DNA of 64,000 nucleotides from Prevotella sp. (lineage in GTDB: Bacteria > Bacteroidota > Bacteroidia > Bacteroidales > Bacteroidaceae), in NCBI GenBank assembly GCA_016285075.1, contig JAEEQB010000008.1, positions 36,152 through 100,151 on the forward strand, written 5' to 3'. Shown here piece by piece: positions 1 through 7,858 of this stretch; the stretch's first letter is position 1, and each line of letters starts with the position of its first letter. The notes below the pieces were generated by a model. The model had not been told where the DNA came from and made no database searches. It worked only from the letters and a program-made list of their open reading frames with translations. The position numbers and the translations under genes were made by a program.

Positions 1-1
1 T

Positions 2-613
2 GGTGCTGACAAGAACTACGAGGAGGACATCCTGACGAGATATCAGCACGGTGAGTTCTTTTCACAGGACAGCATTAAGCACGAGGGACCTGAGTTCCAC
101 ACCAGGAATGGACGTGTAGTATACGGCGGCGGCGGTATCACACCTGATATCTTTGTTGGCGAAGATACACTTGGCGTTACCTCTTATTACAAGGAAGCTT
201 CATTGAGCGGCCTGATTCTTCAGTTTGCCTATGAGTATACCGACGAGAATCGCCCACAGTTGCAGAAGTTCCAGACAGCAAAGGAACTGGAAGCCTATTT
301 GAAACGAATCAACTCCGTAGAGCTGTTTGCATCTTATGCTGACAAAAATGGATTGAAGCGCCGCAACCTCATGATTCAGAAGTCTCACCGTCTGTTGGAG
401 CACTACATCAACAGTCGCATCATCTATAACATGCTCGACGAACAGGCCTGGGTTGAATATCTGAACAGTGACGATCCCGCTATCCGTGAAACACTCAAAG
501 TGTTCAAGTCAGGAGGCTCATTTCCCAAACCACAAACCAAGGAAAAGGATCAGAAGGTAGCCTACGACTATCGAGGTACCCATACACGTTATACGCTTAT
601 TGCTACTGCTTAG
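2..613 (+). CDS. S41 family C-terminal processing peptidase, 3' fragment
   Basis: This is the C-terminal part of a periplasmic serine protease of the tail-specific (CtpA/Prc) family; the gene starts outside the window. The visible frame opens in GADKNYEEDI and contains the segment GRVVYGGGGITPDIFVGEDT, the end of the S41 catalytic domain that follows the Ser/Lys region. An alpha-helical tail of about 140 residues follows, as in Bacteroidota S41 proteins. The catalytic residues and the PDZ domain are not in view, so the family call rests on this segment and the tail. It ends about 60 bases before the opposing DUF721 gene. Confidence 0.8.
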   Translation, partial: GADKNYEEDILTRYQHGEFFSQDSIKHEGPEFHTRNGRVVYGGGGITPDIFVGEDTLGVTSYYKEASLSGLILQFAYEYTDENRPQLQKFQTAKELEAYLKRINSVELFASYADKNGLKRRNLMIQKSHRLLEHYINSRIIYNMLDEQAWVEYLNSDDPAIRETLKVFKSGGSFPKPQTKEKDQKVAYDYRGTHTRYTLIATA

Positions 614-675
614 CAGAGTGGTCTCTTACTGATTATTTCCGCTTAATAGAACGGTTACACGCTCATTACTATAGC

Positions 676-966
676 TTAACGAAATTGTATGTCGGCAATC
701 ACCTGATTGCCGACATATTCGTTTAAACGGGTGACATATTCCTTGCGCTGCATAGACAGTTCAGTTCTCAGGGCAGGAGATGAAAGGTGGACCACGAGCG
801 TCTGGTTCTGAATGTAGGTGTTCAGTGTGTAGCGTGATATGGCTGGACCTGCAACTATAGGCCAAGCTTCTATCAGTCGCTTCTGGAGAAGCGGCGTCTC
901 AAGGCCTTGTTCGCGCAGGTTACGCAGGATAATTTCCCTTATTAGTTTGACATCACGTTTAAACAT
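676..966 (-). CDS. DUF721 (DciA-like) protein
   Basis: A 96-residue protein of the DUF721 family, related to the DciA group of DnaB-helicase-associated proteins. The visible family pattern is an N-terminal helix (KLIREIILRNLREQGL), then the W-P-x-V-A-G-x-x-I-x-x-Y-T segment (EAWPIVAGPAISRYT), and a beta region VVHLSSPALRTELSM. It lies 11 bases after recF on the same strand, a common bacterial arrangement near replication and repair genes, and is probably co-transcribed with it. A role in replication is inferred from the family only. Confidence 0.8.
   Translation of the reverse strand: MFKRDVKLIREIILRNLREQGLETPLLQKRLIEAWPIVAGPAISRYTLNTYIQNQTLVVHLSSPALRTELSMQRKEYVTRLNEYVGNQVIADIQFR
689..716. 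repeat. Perfect 13-bp inverted repeat at the 3' end of the DUF721 gene
   Basis: ATGTCGGCAATCA and its exact reverse complement are separated by two bases. The structure lies inside the last codons of the DUF721 gene. Neither strand has a T tract directly after it, so it is not a standard intrinsic terminator. It could mark the transcript end between the two converging genes or shield the 3' end from exonucleases. Confidence 0.5.
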
Positions 967-977
967 AGGGTAGGGGA

Positions 978-2060
978 TTAGCAGGTGGTTATTTCTCCGT
1001 CTTTCACGTGGAAGATACGGTAATCGTGTGATGAGGCAGATAGTATCTGGTCCAAATGCTCACGGTTGGTATCGGTGATGAATATCTGGCCAAACTCATC
1101 GTCGGCCACCAGTTTCACTATTTGCTCTACCCGTTCAGCATCGAGCTTGTCAAAGATGTCGTCAAGAAGCAGGATGGGTTTTCCGCCCAGCACCTTGAAC
1201 TGCGCCAGTTTAAGACTGGTAACATATGTCTTCAGTTGTCCCTGCGAACCCTCACGGCGCATTGGGTGTCCGTCAATCTGCATTTCCAGATCGTCACGAT
1301 GAATACCGTGGAGGGAGTAACCTATAGCCTGGTCTTTCCATCGGTCACGTTGGATCACTTCTAACAGCGGTCCGCGCTGACAATGGCTGACGTAGTTCAG
1401 CGACACCTGTTCATGTCCACCGGAAATACGTTCATAGTACTGCTGGAACAGCGGCACCATCTGCTCCACCAGTTTTGCTCTTCTTCTATAGATGGCCTCT
1501 CCACTGTGAGCCATTTGTTCTTCCAGGATGGCCATCACGTCAGGATCCGGGCTTTGATCCTGCTTAAGCAATGTGTTACGCTGTTGCAGTGCCTTGTTAT
1601 ATCGATTCAGCTCCTCAATGTACGAACGGTCTTGCTGCGAGATAACCACATCCATGAACCTGCGACGCTCTTCGCTGCTTCCGTCAATGAGCAAAGTGTC
1701 GTTGGGTGATACCATCACAATGGTAATCAATCCTATATGCTCGCTCAAACGTTTGTATTCTTTCTTGTTACGGCGGAAGTGCTTTTTCATCCCACGTTTC
1801 ATGGCACAGGAAATCACTTCCTCATCGATTTCCCCTTCATATACCCCCTCAAGCATAAAAAAGTCTTGTCCGTGGCGTATGACCTGCGAATCAATGGGAT
1901 TATTGGACGAACGACAGAACGACAAATAATAGACTGCGTCAAGCACATTTGTCTTTCCGACACCGTTTTGTCCAATCAGACAATTCATCTTCGGCGAGAG
2001 CTCCAGCGTCGCTTCCGCTATGTTTTTATAGTTCAGTATTGACAGTTTTTCGAGAATCAC
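978..2060 (-). CDS. recF: DNA replication and repair protein RecF
   Basis: RecF is an SMC-like ATPase that helps load RecA at single-strand gaps through RecFOR. The 360 residues show Walker A (GQNGVGKTN) near the N terminus, the ABC-type signature GSQGQLKTYVTSLKLAQF near the C terminus, and Walker B with the D-loop (ILLLDDIFDKLDAER). The GTG at 2060 was chosen as start because it gives the usual N terminus (VILEKLSILNYKNI). The frame stays open to an upstream ATG at 2108, but a -7 box (TATTTTTG) sits at 2072-2065, so that ATG lies upstream of the promoter. The message should therefore begin at or within a few bases of the GTG and be leaderless. DUF721 follows after 17 bases. Confidence 0.93.
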   Translation of the reverse strand: MILEKLSILNYKNIAEATLELSPKMNCLIGQNGVGKTNVLDAVYYLSFCRSSNNPIDSQVIRHGQDFFMLEGVYEGEIDEEVISCAMKRGMKKHFRRNKKEYKRLSEHIGLITIVMVSPNDTLLIDGSSEERRRFMDVVISQQDRSYIEELNRYNKALQQRNTLLKQDQSPDPDVMAILEEQMAHSGEAIYRRRAKLVEQMVPLFQQYYERISGGHEQVSLNYVSHCQRGPLLEVIQRDRWKDQAIGYSLHGIHRDDLEMQIDGHPMRREGSQGQLKTYVTSLKLAQFKVLGGKPILLLDDIFDKLDAERVEQIVKLVADDEFGQIFITDTNREHLDQILSASSHDYRIFHVKDGEITTC

Positions 2061-2064
2061 GGTG

Positions 2065-2096
2065 CAAAAATACTGCTTTTCTTGCTTAAAAACGAA
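2065..2096 (-). promoter_or_regulatory. recF promoter (Bacteroidota type)
   Basis: On the minus strand, TATTTTTG (2072-2065) matches the -7 consensus TAnnTTTG. TTCG lies 20 bases upstream, one mismatch from TTTG. The predicted start of transcription falls almost on the recF GTG codon. Confidence 0.6.
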
Positions 2097-2112
2097 AAAA
2101 GTCTGCAATAAA

Positions 2113-2144
2113 TTTCACTATCTGCAATAAATTCCGTAACTTTG
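2113..2144 (+). promoter_or_regulatory. Promoter of the TPR gene and ribH
   Basis: TTTC (2113-2116), 20 bases, then TAACTTTG (2137-2144). This fits the Bacteroidota sigma-factor promoter with one mismatch in the -33 box. It lies back to back with the recF promoter and leaves a leader of about 45 bases before the ATG at 2196. Confidence 0.65.
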
Positions 2145-2195
2145 CCGCGCAATTTTTACATCTTGCTTAGAAAGAATAGAAATAAGAATAAAAAA

Positions 2196-2873
2196 ATGGC
2201 AAAGAAAATGAATCAGAAGAGCGCTCAGACAAATGTAGAAGAGACGCTCAGCAAGAGTGAGGCATTCTTCCTCAAGTACAAAAACGCAATCATTGGCGCC
2301 GTTGTAGCGCTGGTAGTCGTCGTGGCAGGTGCCATCATCTACCATCAGTATGTGGCAGTTCCTGCTGTCGAGAAAGCCAGCACGAAGCTGGCCAAGGGTC
2401 AGAACCTTTTCGCTAACCAGATGTACGAGCAAGCTCTCAATGGTGACAGCACGGGTTTCGTAGGTCTTGCCAAACTGGCTCAGGAACTCAGTGGTGATGC
2501 TGGTAACCTGGCAAACCTCTATGCTGGCCTTTGCTGCGCTAACCTTGACAAGTGGGAAGATGCAGCCAAGTATCTCGAGAAGTATGACGGTCAGGGCGAC
2601 CAAATGGTTAGTCCTGCAGCTATGGGGGCTTTGGGTAATGTCTATGCTCAGCTGAATCAGTTGGATAAAGCAGTGGCTACCTTGAAGAAAGCTGCTGAAC
2701 TGGCCGATAACAACTCGCTTTCACCCACTTTCCTCATTCAGGCTGGTGAAATCCTGGAGAGTCAAGGTAAGAAAGATGAAGCTCTGAAGTGCTATCAGAC
2801 TATTAAGGATAAGTATTTCAACTCTTACGGTTTCTCTCGCATTGACGAGTATATCGAGCGTGTTGCTGAGTAA
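2196..2873 (+). CDS. Membrane-anchored tetratricopeptide repeat protein
   Basis: A 225-residue protein with a basic, Lys-rich N terminus, one transmembrane helix at about residues 32-50 ([20 protein letters not shown]), and a periplasmic domain of TPR-like helical pairs ending in [19 protein letters not shown]. The architecture resembles YfgM/ancillary SecYEG or BAM-type TPR proteins, but the partner is unknown. ATG 2196 was chosen because a non-ATG extension to 2142 would start inside the -7 box. It precedes ribH by 11 bases, so the two are probably co-transcribed. Confidence 0.8.
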   Translation: MAKKMNQKSAQTNVEETLSKSEAFFLKYKNAIIGAVVALVVVVAGAIIYHQYVAVPAVEKASTKLAKGQNLFANQMYEQALNGDSTGFVGLAKLAQELSGDAGNLANLYAGLCCANLDKWEDAAKYLEKYDGQGDQMVSPAAMGALGNVYAQLNQLDKAVATLKKAAELADNNSLSPTFLIQAGEILESQGKKDEALKCYQTIKDKYFNSYGFSRIDEYIERVAE

Positions 2874-2884
2874 ACAGGCCCATT

Positions 2885-3355
2885 ATGGCAACGAAGAATC
2901 TTTCAGAGTATAATCAGGAGAAGGTACCCGATGCGTCGAACATGATTTTCGGCATTGTCGTGGCAGAATGGAACCCAGAGATTACGTGTGCGTTGCTTGA
3001 TGGCTGCGTTTCAACACTTGAGAAACACGGAGCGCTGCCTGAGAACATCCACGTAAAGAAGGTTCCTGGTTCCTTCGAACTGATCTATGGCGCACATCAG
3101 ATGACGCTGAACGATGGTTATGATGCTGTTATCATTCTTGGTTCGGTCATCCGTGGTGAGACCCCTCATTTTGACTATATTTGCCAGGGGGTAACGGCTG
3201 GTATTGCCCGTTTGAATGCCACTAGCAGCATTCCCGTAGTGTTTGGGTTGCTGACCACCAACGATATGCAGCAGGCGAAGGACCGTGCAGGAGGACGCTT
3301 GGGCAACAAGGGTGACGAGTGTGCTGTGGTAGCCATTAAGATGGCTAAGTTCTGA
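2885..3355 (+). CDS. ribH: 6,7-dimethyl-8-ribityllumazine synthase
   Basis: This enzyme condenses 5-amino-6-ribitylaminouracil with 3,4-dihydroxy-2-butanone 4-phosphate in riboflavin synthesis. The 156 residues cover the whole lumazine synthase fold: the early WNPEIT substrate segment, [11 protein letters not shown], the phosphate-binding loop [15 protein letters not shown] with the catalytic His, [21 protein letters not shown] and the Gly/Asn-rich end. The length is typical. No FMN riboswitch was seen; the gene follows the TPR gene closely. Its stop codon abuts the stop of the opposing LuxR gene. Confidence 0.96.
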   Translation: MATKNLSEYNQEKVPDASNMIFGIVVAEWNPEITCALLDGCVSTLEKHGALPENIHVKKVPGSFELIYGAHQMTLNDGYDAVIILGSVIRGETPHFDYICQGVTAGIARLNATSSIPVVFGLLTTNDMQQAKDRAGGRLGNKGDECAVVAIKMAKF

Positions 3356-3955
3356 TTAAATCTTATTAATGTCTACGTAACCATGCATCACGGCGTAGAT
3401 AGTGAGAGCTGAGACGCTCTTCAGTCCTAACTTCTCCATGATGTTTTTGCGGTGAGTTATAACGGTGGCCAACCCTATATGGAGTTGGTCACCTATTTCT
3501 TTATTGATATATCCTTGCACTATAAGCGACATGACTTCTATTTCGCGGTCTGTCAGCACTTTCTGCTGTAATGCTTTGGGCATGGGTGGCAAGTTGTGTC
3601 CACCCGCGTGAGCGCGTTGCTCCAGTGCCAGCAAAGACCTTATGAGTTCTGCTTCAGGCACGTTGATGCAAAGACTGTTGAAACTGGCCAACTGTGAGGA
3701 TTTTTCAAGCGATAACGTTAGTACAATGGTTTTGCGTTGCCGTTCCATGAAAAATGTCTTGTTCTCCAGAACCACGTTTATCGCCACGAAGTAATGGGCG
3801 TAGTTATCAGAATTGTTGGCCATGAGTTCGGCAAATGAGCCAAAGATGTCAACAGTCATAATGGGGATGACGTGCTGAAGAATTTGTTTCAGTCCCAGTG
3901 CTGCCAGCGTATTGGGATCTACAATGGCTATCTTTGGTCTTGACATTGTGGTCAT
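3356..3955 (-). CDS. LuxR-type DNA-binding response regulator (orphan)
   Basis: A 199-residue transcription regulator. The C-terminal 65 residues are a clear LuxR/GerE helix-turn-helix (LTDREIEVMSLIVQGYINKEIGDQLHIGLATVITHRKNI). The N-terminal part starts like a receiver domain (PKIAIVDPNTLAALGLKQIL), but the phospho-acceptor Asp region is not obvious (HYFVAINVVLENK), so phosphorylation is uncertain. No histidine kinase is adjacent. A second ATG at 3946 is a possible start. It follows the GH5 gene by 27 bases on the same strand. Its targets are unknown. Confidence 0.82.
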   Translation of the reverse strand: MTTMSRPKIAIVDPNTLAALGLKQILQHVIPIMTVDIFGSFAELMANNSDNYAHYFVAINVVLENKTFFMERQRKTIVLTLSLEKSSQLASFNSLCINVPEAELIRSLLALEQRAHAGGHNLPPMPKALQQKVLTDREIEVMSLIVQGYINKEIGDQLHIGLATVITHRKNIMEKLGLKSVSALTIYAVMHGYVDINKI

Positions 3956-3982
3956 AGCTAGGAATAATAATTACGTCTTGTT

Positions 3983-5326
3983 TTACTTCAAGTACTTATG
4001 TCCGTTCATTATATACAAACCGTGAGTGAGTTGAGTAGGATCCACAGCTGTCCCCTGCAGTGTGTAAGCGTGGGAGCTGACGTTTTGCAACAAGGTGGAT
4101 GGTGTTGATACGCCTGCTGTCACCGCTTCGAGAATGCCGTCCATCATGAGCTGGTTGAAGATGTTGCGATCCTTACGATTCACAATGGTCATTGAAGGGC
4201 GGCTCCGATAATTCGTGTCCCACATCACTGGCACAATCCCCATTTCCAATGCCGTTTGGCACAGCATCCTATAGTGTTGTTTAATGCTGGCATCATGCTT
4301 GGCTTGGCTCTCATTATTACCGGTGATGGTTCGCCAGTTCGCGCCAAACTCACCAATGTAGACAGGGTAGCCTTTGTCGGCAAAATGCGTCTTCATCATC
4401 TGCAATTCTTCGCGCATGTAGCTCTCCTCGCCCCAAGTAGCGTTATGCTGCGAGCCTGGCTGGTGGTTGCCTTCGCCCCAATAGTAGAACACTTTTCCCC
4501 ACGATTCGTCCTTCTCCATGCCCCAGAACTGCCAAGGGGAGTAGTAGTGTACCTCCAACATTAGCTTGTCAGGCGTGGGGTCCTTTGGCAGCTTATCCAG
4601 TGTCAGGAACTTACATGTGTGGTCAATGTTCGTGGAGGGACCTTGAATGATAAGCACTCGTTTCTCGTTGTTACCGCCTGTGGCACGTACAGCATCGATG
4701 AATGTCTGTTCGTATTCCACTAGGTTGGCGATCTGCTGAGCAGTATTGCCGTTTTCATCGAAGTTGGGCTCGTTCAGCCCTGCAAAGAGCAGATGTTCGT
4801 CGTAGTCACGAAATTCGGTTGCTATCTGCGTCCAGATGGCGTTTAATATGTCCTTGTTTTTCTTCAGAGTCACCGAGCCGGTGTCCTTGATGTGGTTCTC
4901 CAGCCATCCACCGTCCCAGTGCTGGTTGATTACCGTGTAAAGCCCTGCTTTGATGCAGTAGTCCACCACCTCTTTCACCCGTTTCATCCACGCCTGGTCT
5001 ATTTCGTAAGTTGTGGGGTTCGAAATGTGTCCCATCACCCAAGCACAGGGTATTCTGATGTTCCCGAAACCCAGCGACTTCACGTAATCCACTATGGCTT
5101 GGGTAGTCTTTGTGTCCTGCCACGAGGTCTCAGCCCCCAATCCTCCTTTATTAGTGAAATTGTTGGCATTATTACCGGCCTCCAGAGTGTTGCCTAGGTT
5201 CCATCCTATACCCATCTTATCAGCTATCTGTGCAGCAGTCTGGTCCATTCCTGTCTGTGCTGTAACAGTACCAAGAACCGACTGGAGTGTGAGCCACGTT
5301 ATTATCACTATGATCTTTTTTTTCAT
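3983..5326 (-). CDS. Secreted GH5 family endoglucanase-like hydrolase
   Basis: A 447-residue secreted beta-glycanase. After a signal peptide (MKKKIIVIITWLTLQSVLGTVTAQ) comes a GH5 catalytic domain with GIGWNLGNTLEAG, the acid/base Glu186 in GLNEPNF and the nucleophile Glu326 in YIGEFGAN. Cellulose, beta-glucan, xyloglucan or mannan could be the substrate; the subfamily was not determined. The last 10 or so residues (GLYIMNGHKYLK) resemble the end of Bacteroidota type IX secretion tails, in a very short form. ATG 5326 was preferred over the in-frame ATG at 5359, which lies inside the -7 box and has no signal peptide directly after it. Confidence 0.9.
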   Translation of the reverse strand: MKKKIIVIITWLTLQSVLGTVTAQTGMDQTAAQIADKMGIGWNLGNTLEAGNNANNFTNKGGLGAETSWQDTKTTQAIVDYVKSLGFGNIRIPCAWVMGHISNPTTYEIDQAWMKRVKEVVDYCIKAGLYTVINQHWDGGWLENHIKDTGSVTLKKNKDILNAIWTQIATEFRDYDEHLLFAGLNEPNFDENGNTAQQIANLVEYEQTFIDAVRATGGNNEKRVLIIQGPSTNIDHTCKFLTLDKLPKDPTPDKLMLEVHYYSPWQFWGMEKDESWGKVFYYWGEGNHQPGSQHNATWGEESYMREELQMMKTHFADKGYPVYIGEFGANWRTITGNNESQAKHDASIKQHYRMLCQTALEMGIVPVMWDTNYRSRPSMTIVNRKDRNIFNQLMMDGILEAVTAGVSTPSTLLQNVSSHAYTLQGTAVDPTQLTHGLYIMNGHKYLK

Positions 5327-5356
5327 CAATTTTCCATTATCAGTACAATTCGATGG

Positions 5357-5364
5357 CAAAGATA
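5357..5364 (-). promoter_or_regulatory. -7 promoter box of the GH5 gene
   Basis: TATCTTTG on the minus strand, a perfect TAnnTTTG match about 30 bases before the ATG at 5326. No convincing -33 TTTG was found at the usual spacing. Confidence 0.5.
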
Positions 5365-5408
5365 CGTTATTTTTTTATAAATACTGCGTCACTTTGCCTT
5401 TTTTTTCA

Positions 5409-5416
5409 TATTTTTG
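5409..5416 (+). promoter_or_regulatory. -7 promoter box of the C10 protease gene
   Basis: TATTTTTG followed by CAG, 20 bases before the ATG at 5437. It is divergent from the GH5 promoter, so about 45 bases separate the two -7 boxes. Confidence 0.5.
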
Positions 5417-5436
5417 CAGTCAAAAAGATAAATGCA

Positions 5437-6420
5437 ATGAGACGACTGCTCATCCTACTCCTTTTTCCTTTGGTTCTTGTGGCTCGTGCCCAGCGCCCAG
5501 AGGTGGCTCCAATGCTCACCACGAAGTGGGGACAGCATGAACCTTACAATGCGCAGTGCCCTAATTACTATACCAATGATGGCTCTGCCTACCGTTGTAA
5601 TGCGGGCTGTGTGGCAGTGGCGATGGCTCAGGTCATGTACTATTACAAATATCCTTCAGAGATACAACAGGATATCAGGGGCTATAGGAATCTGATTAGC
5701 TGGGCTGTCCATAAAGAAAGGAAGGTGCTTGGCATTAAAATACCTTACGTAGAATACGTGTATGCCAATCTGGAGACTATACCCGCCCATACCACTATCT
5801 ATTGGGCTAGTATGGAAGATGAATATAAAGGATCGGAGAGTGCTGCCGCTTGTTATGCTGTGGCCGCGTTGGTACTTGCTGCGGGCGAGTCCGTGGTGAT
5901 GAAGTATGACCGGTCATCCTCTGCCGACCCACGAACCATAGATTATGCTCTTATCAATAAGTTCGGCTATGCCTCCACCGTTCGTTATGTTGCCCGTAAG
6001 AATTATTCTGATGCTGCGTGGGAACAGTTGCTGTACGACGAGCTGGCAGCTGGACGTCCCGTCATTTACGGAGGACTCAAACTCAATGGCAGCGGACACT
6101 CCTTCATCATTGACGGCTATAAAGACGGACTGTTTCATGTAAACTGGGGTGATGACGGTTACTACAATGACTACTTTCCCCTCAACCAGCTCGACCCTTA
6201 CTACCATTGGGGAGGACTTAACGGTTACAACCAGGAACAGGATGCCATCATCGGCATTCAGCCTCCTTATGTGGCCAACCATCTGTCTGACATTGAGGCT
6301 GAACCCGCCTCATCTGTAATACGCAACGATATCTATGATCTGCAAGGACGCCGTGTCACAGAACGTCCCCTCCGCAAGGGCATCTACATCATTGGCGGGA
6401 AAAAGGTCATGGTTAAATGA
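5437..6420 (+). CDS. Secreted C10 family (streptopain-like) cysteine protease
   Basis: A 327-residue secreted protease of peptidase family C10, which includes SpeB and Prevotella interpain A. A signal peptide (MRRLLILLLFPLVLVARAQ) leads almost directly into the catalytic domain: Cys58 in GCVAVAMAQVMYYY, then His221 in SGHSFIIDGY, followed by FHVNWGDDGYY, the expected Trp/Gly region. The long pro-domain of SpeB is absent. The C terminus (NDIYDLQGRRV ... KGIYIIGGKKVMVK) is a typical Bacteroidota secretion tail. ATG 5437 was chosen because upstream in-frame ATG codons precede the promoter. The next gene follows after 52 bases. Confidence 0.92.
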   Translation: MRRLLILLLFPLVLVARAQRPEVAPMLTTKWGQHEPYNAQCPNYYTNDGSAYRCNAGCVAVAMAQVMYYYKYPSEIQQDIRGYRNLISWAVHKERKVLGIKIPYVEYVYANLETIPAHTTIYWASMEDEYKGSESAAACYAVAALVLAAGESVVMKYDRSSSADPRTIDYALINKFGYASTVRYVARKNYSDAAWEQLLYDELAAGRPVIYGGLKLNGSGHSFIIDGYKDGLFHVNWGDDGYYNDYFPLNQLDPYYHWGGLNGYNQEQDAIIGIQPPYVANHLSDIEAEPASSVIRNDIYDLQGRRVTERPLRKGIYIIGGKKVMVK

Positions 6421-6472
6421 GAGATAGAATGATTTCAGGATCCAATTGTATAACGAATAAAGTTGAAGAAAA

Positions 6473-7144
6473 ATGAAAAAGCAATTTTTTATTATTCTGG
6501 CTGCTCTGCTGACAGTAGTACCGGCCAGTGCCCGTTTTGATGTCTGTAAGAAAGACGCTCCCAGAGTGTACATCGGCCTGCGTGCTGCTGCGGGTGCCTC
6601 TATGTGTTATAACATCGATGATCCCTCACCCCTCTTTACTCCTGTGGGTGGATTGGCAGTCGGCTTCAAGGTCGGTAAGATACCCCTCTACATTGAGACG
6701 GGTGCTTACTACATGAACATGGGTACGCAGTTTGAGGACTGGGACTCAGAACACTACTACTGGAACCGTTATGACCGTTACAAGGAAAGGCATGGCGACG
6801 GCAAGAACGGACGCAATTACCGCACGGGCTACAACTACGATGAAGACGACTACTTCAAGGTGGACAATCACTCTGTCTTTGTGCCCCTCGTAGCCACCTA
6901 TCGTTTCTACGTCAACAACCATATCAGCATTGAGCCCTTCACCGGCTTCTATGGCTCCTATGGCTTCGATAGTGAGAATGCCGACTTTGGCCTGCGTGAC
7001 GGACTGGGACTCAACATCGGTCACTTGCACCTCAACATGGGTCTTAACCTGGGTCTCGTCGAGCAGGATATGGACGATGACGATGCCTGGGTAAAGGACG
7101 GACTGCACGCCTCGCTCTTTCTCGGCATAGGATTGAACTTCTAA
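6473..7144 (+). CDS. Small outer-membrane beta-barrel protein
   Basis: A 223-residue protein with a signal peptide (MKKQFFIILAALLTVVPASA) and alternating amphipathic strands (LYIETGAYYMNMG, VPLVATYRFYVNNHISIEPFTGFYGSYG, HLHLNMGLNLGLVEQ) ending in Phe, the hallmark of an outer-membrane barrel. A charged, Tyr/Asp-rich loop lies near residues 80-125. It sits after the C10 protease with no terminator between, so it may share that transcript. The strong hairpin at 7164-7204 follows it. No specific function is recognisable. Confidence 0.75.
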   Translation: MKKQFFIILAALLTVVPASARFDVCKKDAPRVYIGLRAAAGASMCYNIDDPSPLFTPVGGLAVGFKVGKIPLYIETGAYYMNMGTQFEDWDSEHYYWNRYDRYKERHGDGKNGRNYRTGYNYDEDDYFKVDNHSVFVPLVATYRFYVNNHISIEPFTGFYGSYGFDSENADFGLRDGLGLNIGHLHLNMGLNLGLVEQDMDDDDAWVKDGLHASLFLGIGLNF

Positions 7145-7163
7145 AAGCTGAGATAAAGAAAAC

Positions 7164-7204
7164 AAAGAGGAAGCCGCGACCTTACGGGCCGCGGCTTCTT
7201 CTTT
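7164..7204. terminator. Bidirectional intrinsic terminator
   Basis: A 15-bp stem with one mismatch: AAAGAGGAAGCCGCG (7164-7178) pairs with CGCGGCTTCTTCTTT (7190-7204) around an 11-base loop. The T/C-rich flanks serve both strands. It separates the rightward C10/barrel pair from the leftward AraC-to-LemA run. Confidence 0.85.
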
Positions 7205-7265
7205 GTCAGGTATAATCGATTATTAGTTCTATTTCAGCATAAGTTCCACAGATTTCGTTCACCTG

Positions 7266-7835
7266 CTATTTCTTGAATGCCTCGTCGAGTTCGGGATATG
7301 ACGTCTTTTTGGCATCGTCTGCCTTAAGGTAGTCTTTCTCATCGAAGTGAAGCATCGATGCCACAATGCTTGAAGGCCATTGCCTGACCATGCGGTTCAT
7401 CTTGGTAGCCGTGTCATTGTAGACCATGCGAGAGAGCCTGACCTTTTCCTCATACTCTTTCTGACCCTGTTGAGCCTGCAGATAGAGGTCGCTGGCTTTC
7501 AACTCCGGATAGCGCTCGAAGACCACATTCAGCCGTCCAAGCATTTGGCCTAACAAATCTGACTGCTCATTAATGGCAGCAGGTGTGTTGGCGTTTCCTG
7601 CATTGCCTCCGCGTGCTTGTACGGTCTGAATAATTGTATCCGACTCATGCTTGGCATACTGTGCAGCCGTCTTTGCCAATGCTACAACGGCATCAAAACG
7701 AGAATTCAGCTGAACCTCAATCTGGCTCAGTGCATTTTTACACATCTCATCGAGATTGACCAGCGAACGCTGAGTTGAAATGAAATAGAGGATCAATAAG
7801 ACCACTATTCCTCCGATAATAAATAATAGTGTCAT
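7266..7835 (-). CDS. LemA family membrane protein
   Basis: A 189-residue LemA protein: one N-terminal membrane helix (LLFIIGGIVVLLILYFIS), then the family segment NLDEMCKNALSQIEVQLNSRFDAVVALAKTA and a long helical bundle with RYPELKASDLY. LemA proteins are widespread and their role is unclear; they often occur beside DUF2207/TPM-domain membrane proteins, as here. It is the last gene of the leftward run and is followed by the 7164-7204 terminator. It lies 23 bases after the PAP2 gene. Confidence 0.93.
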   Translation of the reverse strand: MTLLFIIGGIVVLLILYFISTQRSLVNLDEMCKNALSQIEVQLNSRFDAVVALAKTAAQYAKHESDTIIQTVQARGGNAGNANTPAAINEQSDLLGQMLGRLNVVFERYPELKASDLYLQAQQGQKEYEEKVRLSRMVYNDTATKMNRMVRQWPSSIVASMLHFDEKDYLKADDAKKTSYPELDEAFKK

Positions 7836-7858
7836 TTTCTTTTTGGGTTTTAATTAAT

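Noticed and set aside
689..716. Intrinsic terminator of the S41 or DUF721 gene
   Set aside because: The stem is perfect but no T tract follows on either strand, so it is listed as an inverted repeat.
2885..3355. FMN riboswitch before ribH
   Set aside because: The gap to the previous gene is 11 bases and the upstream promoter leader is only about 45 bases.
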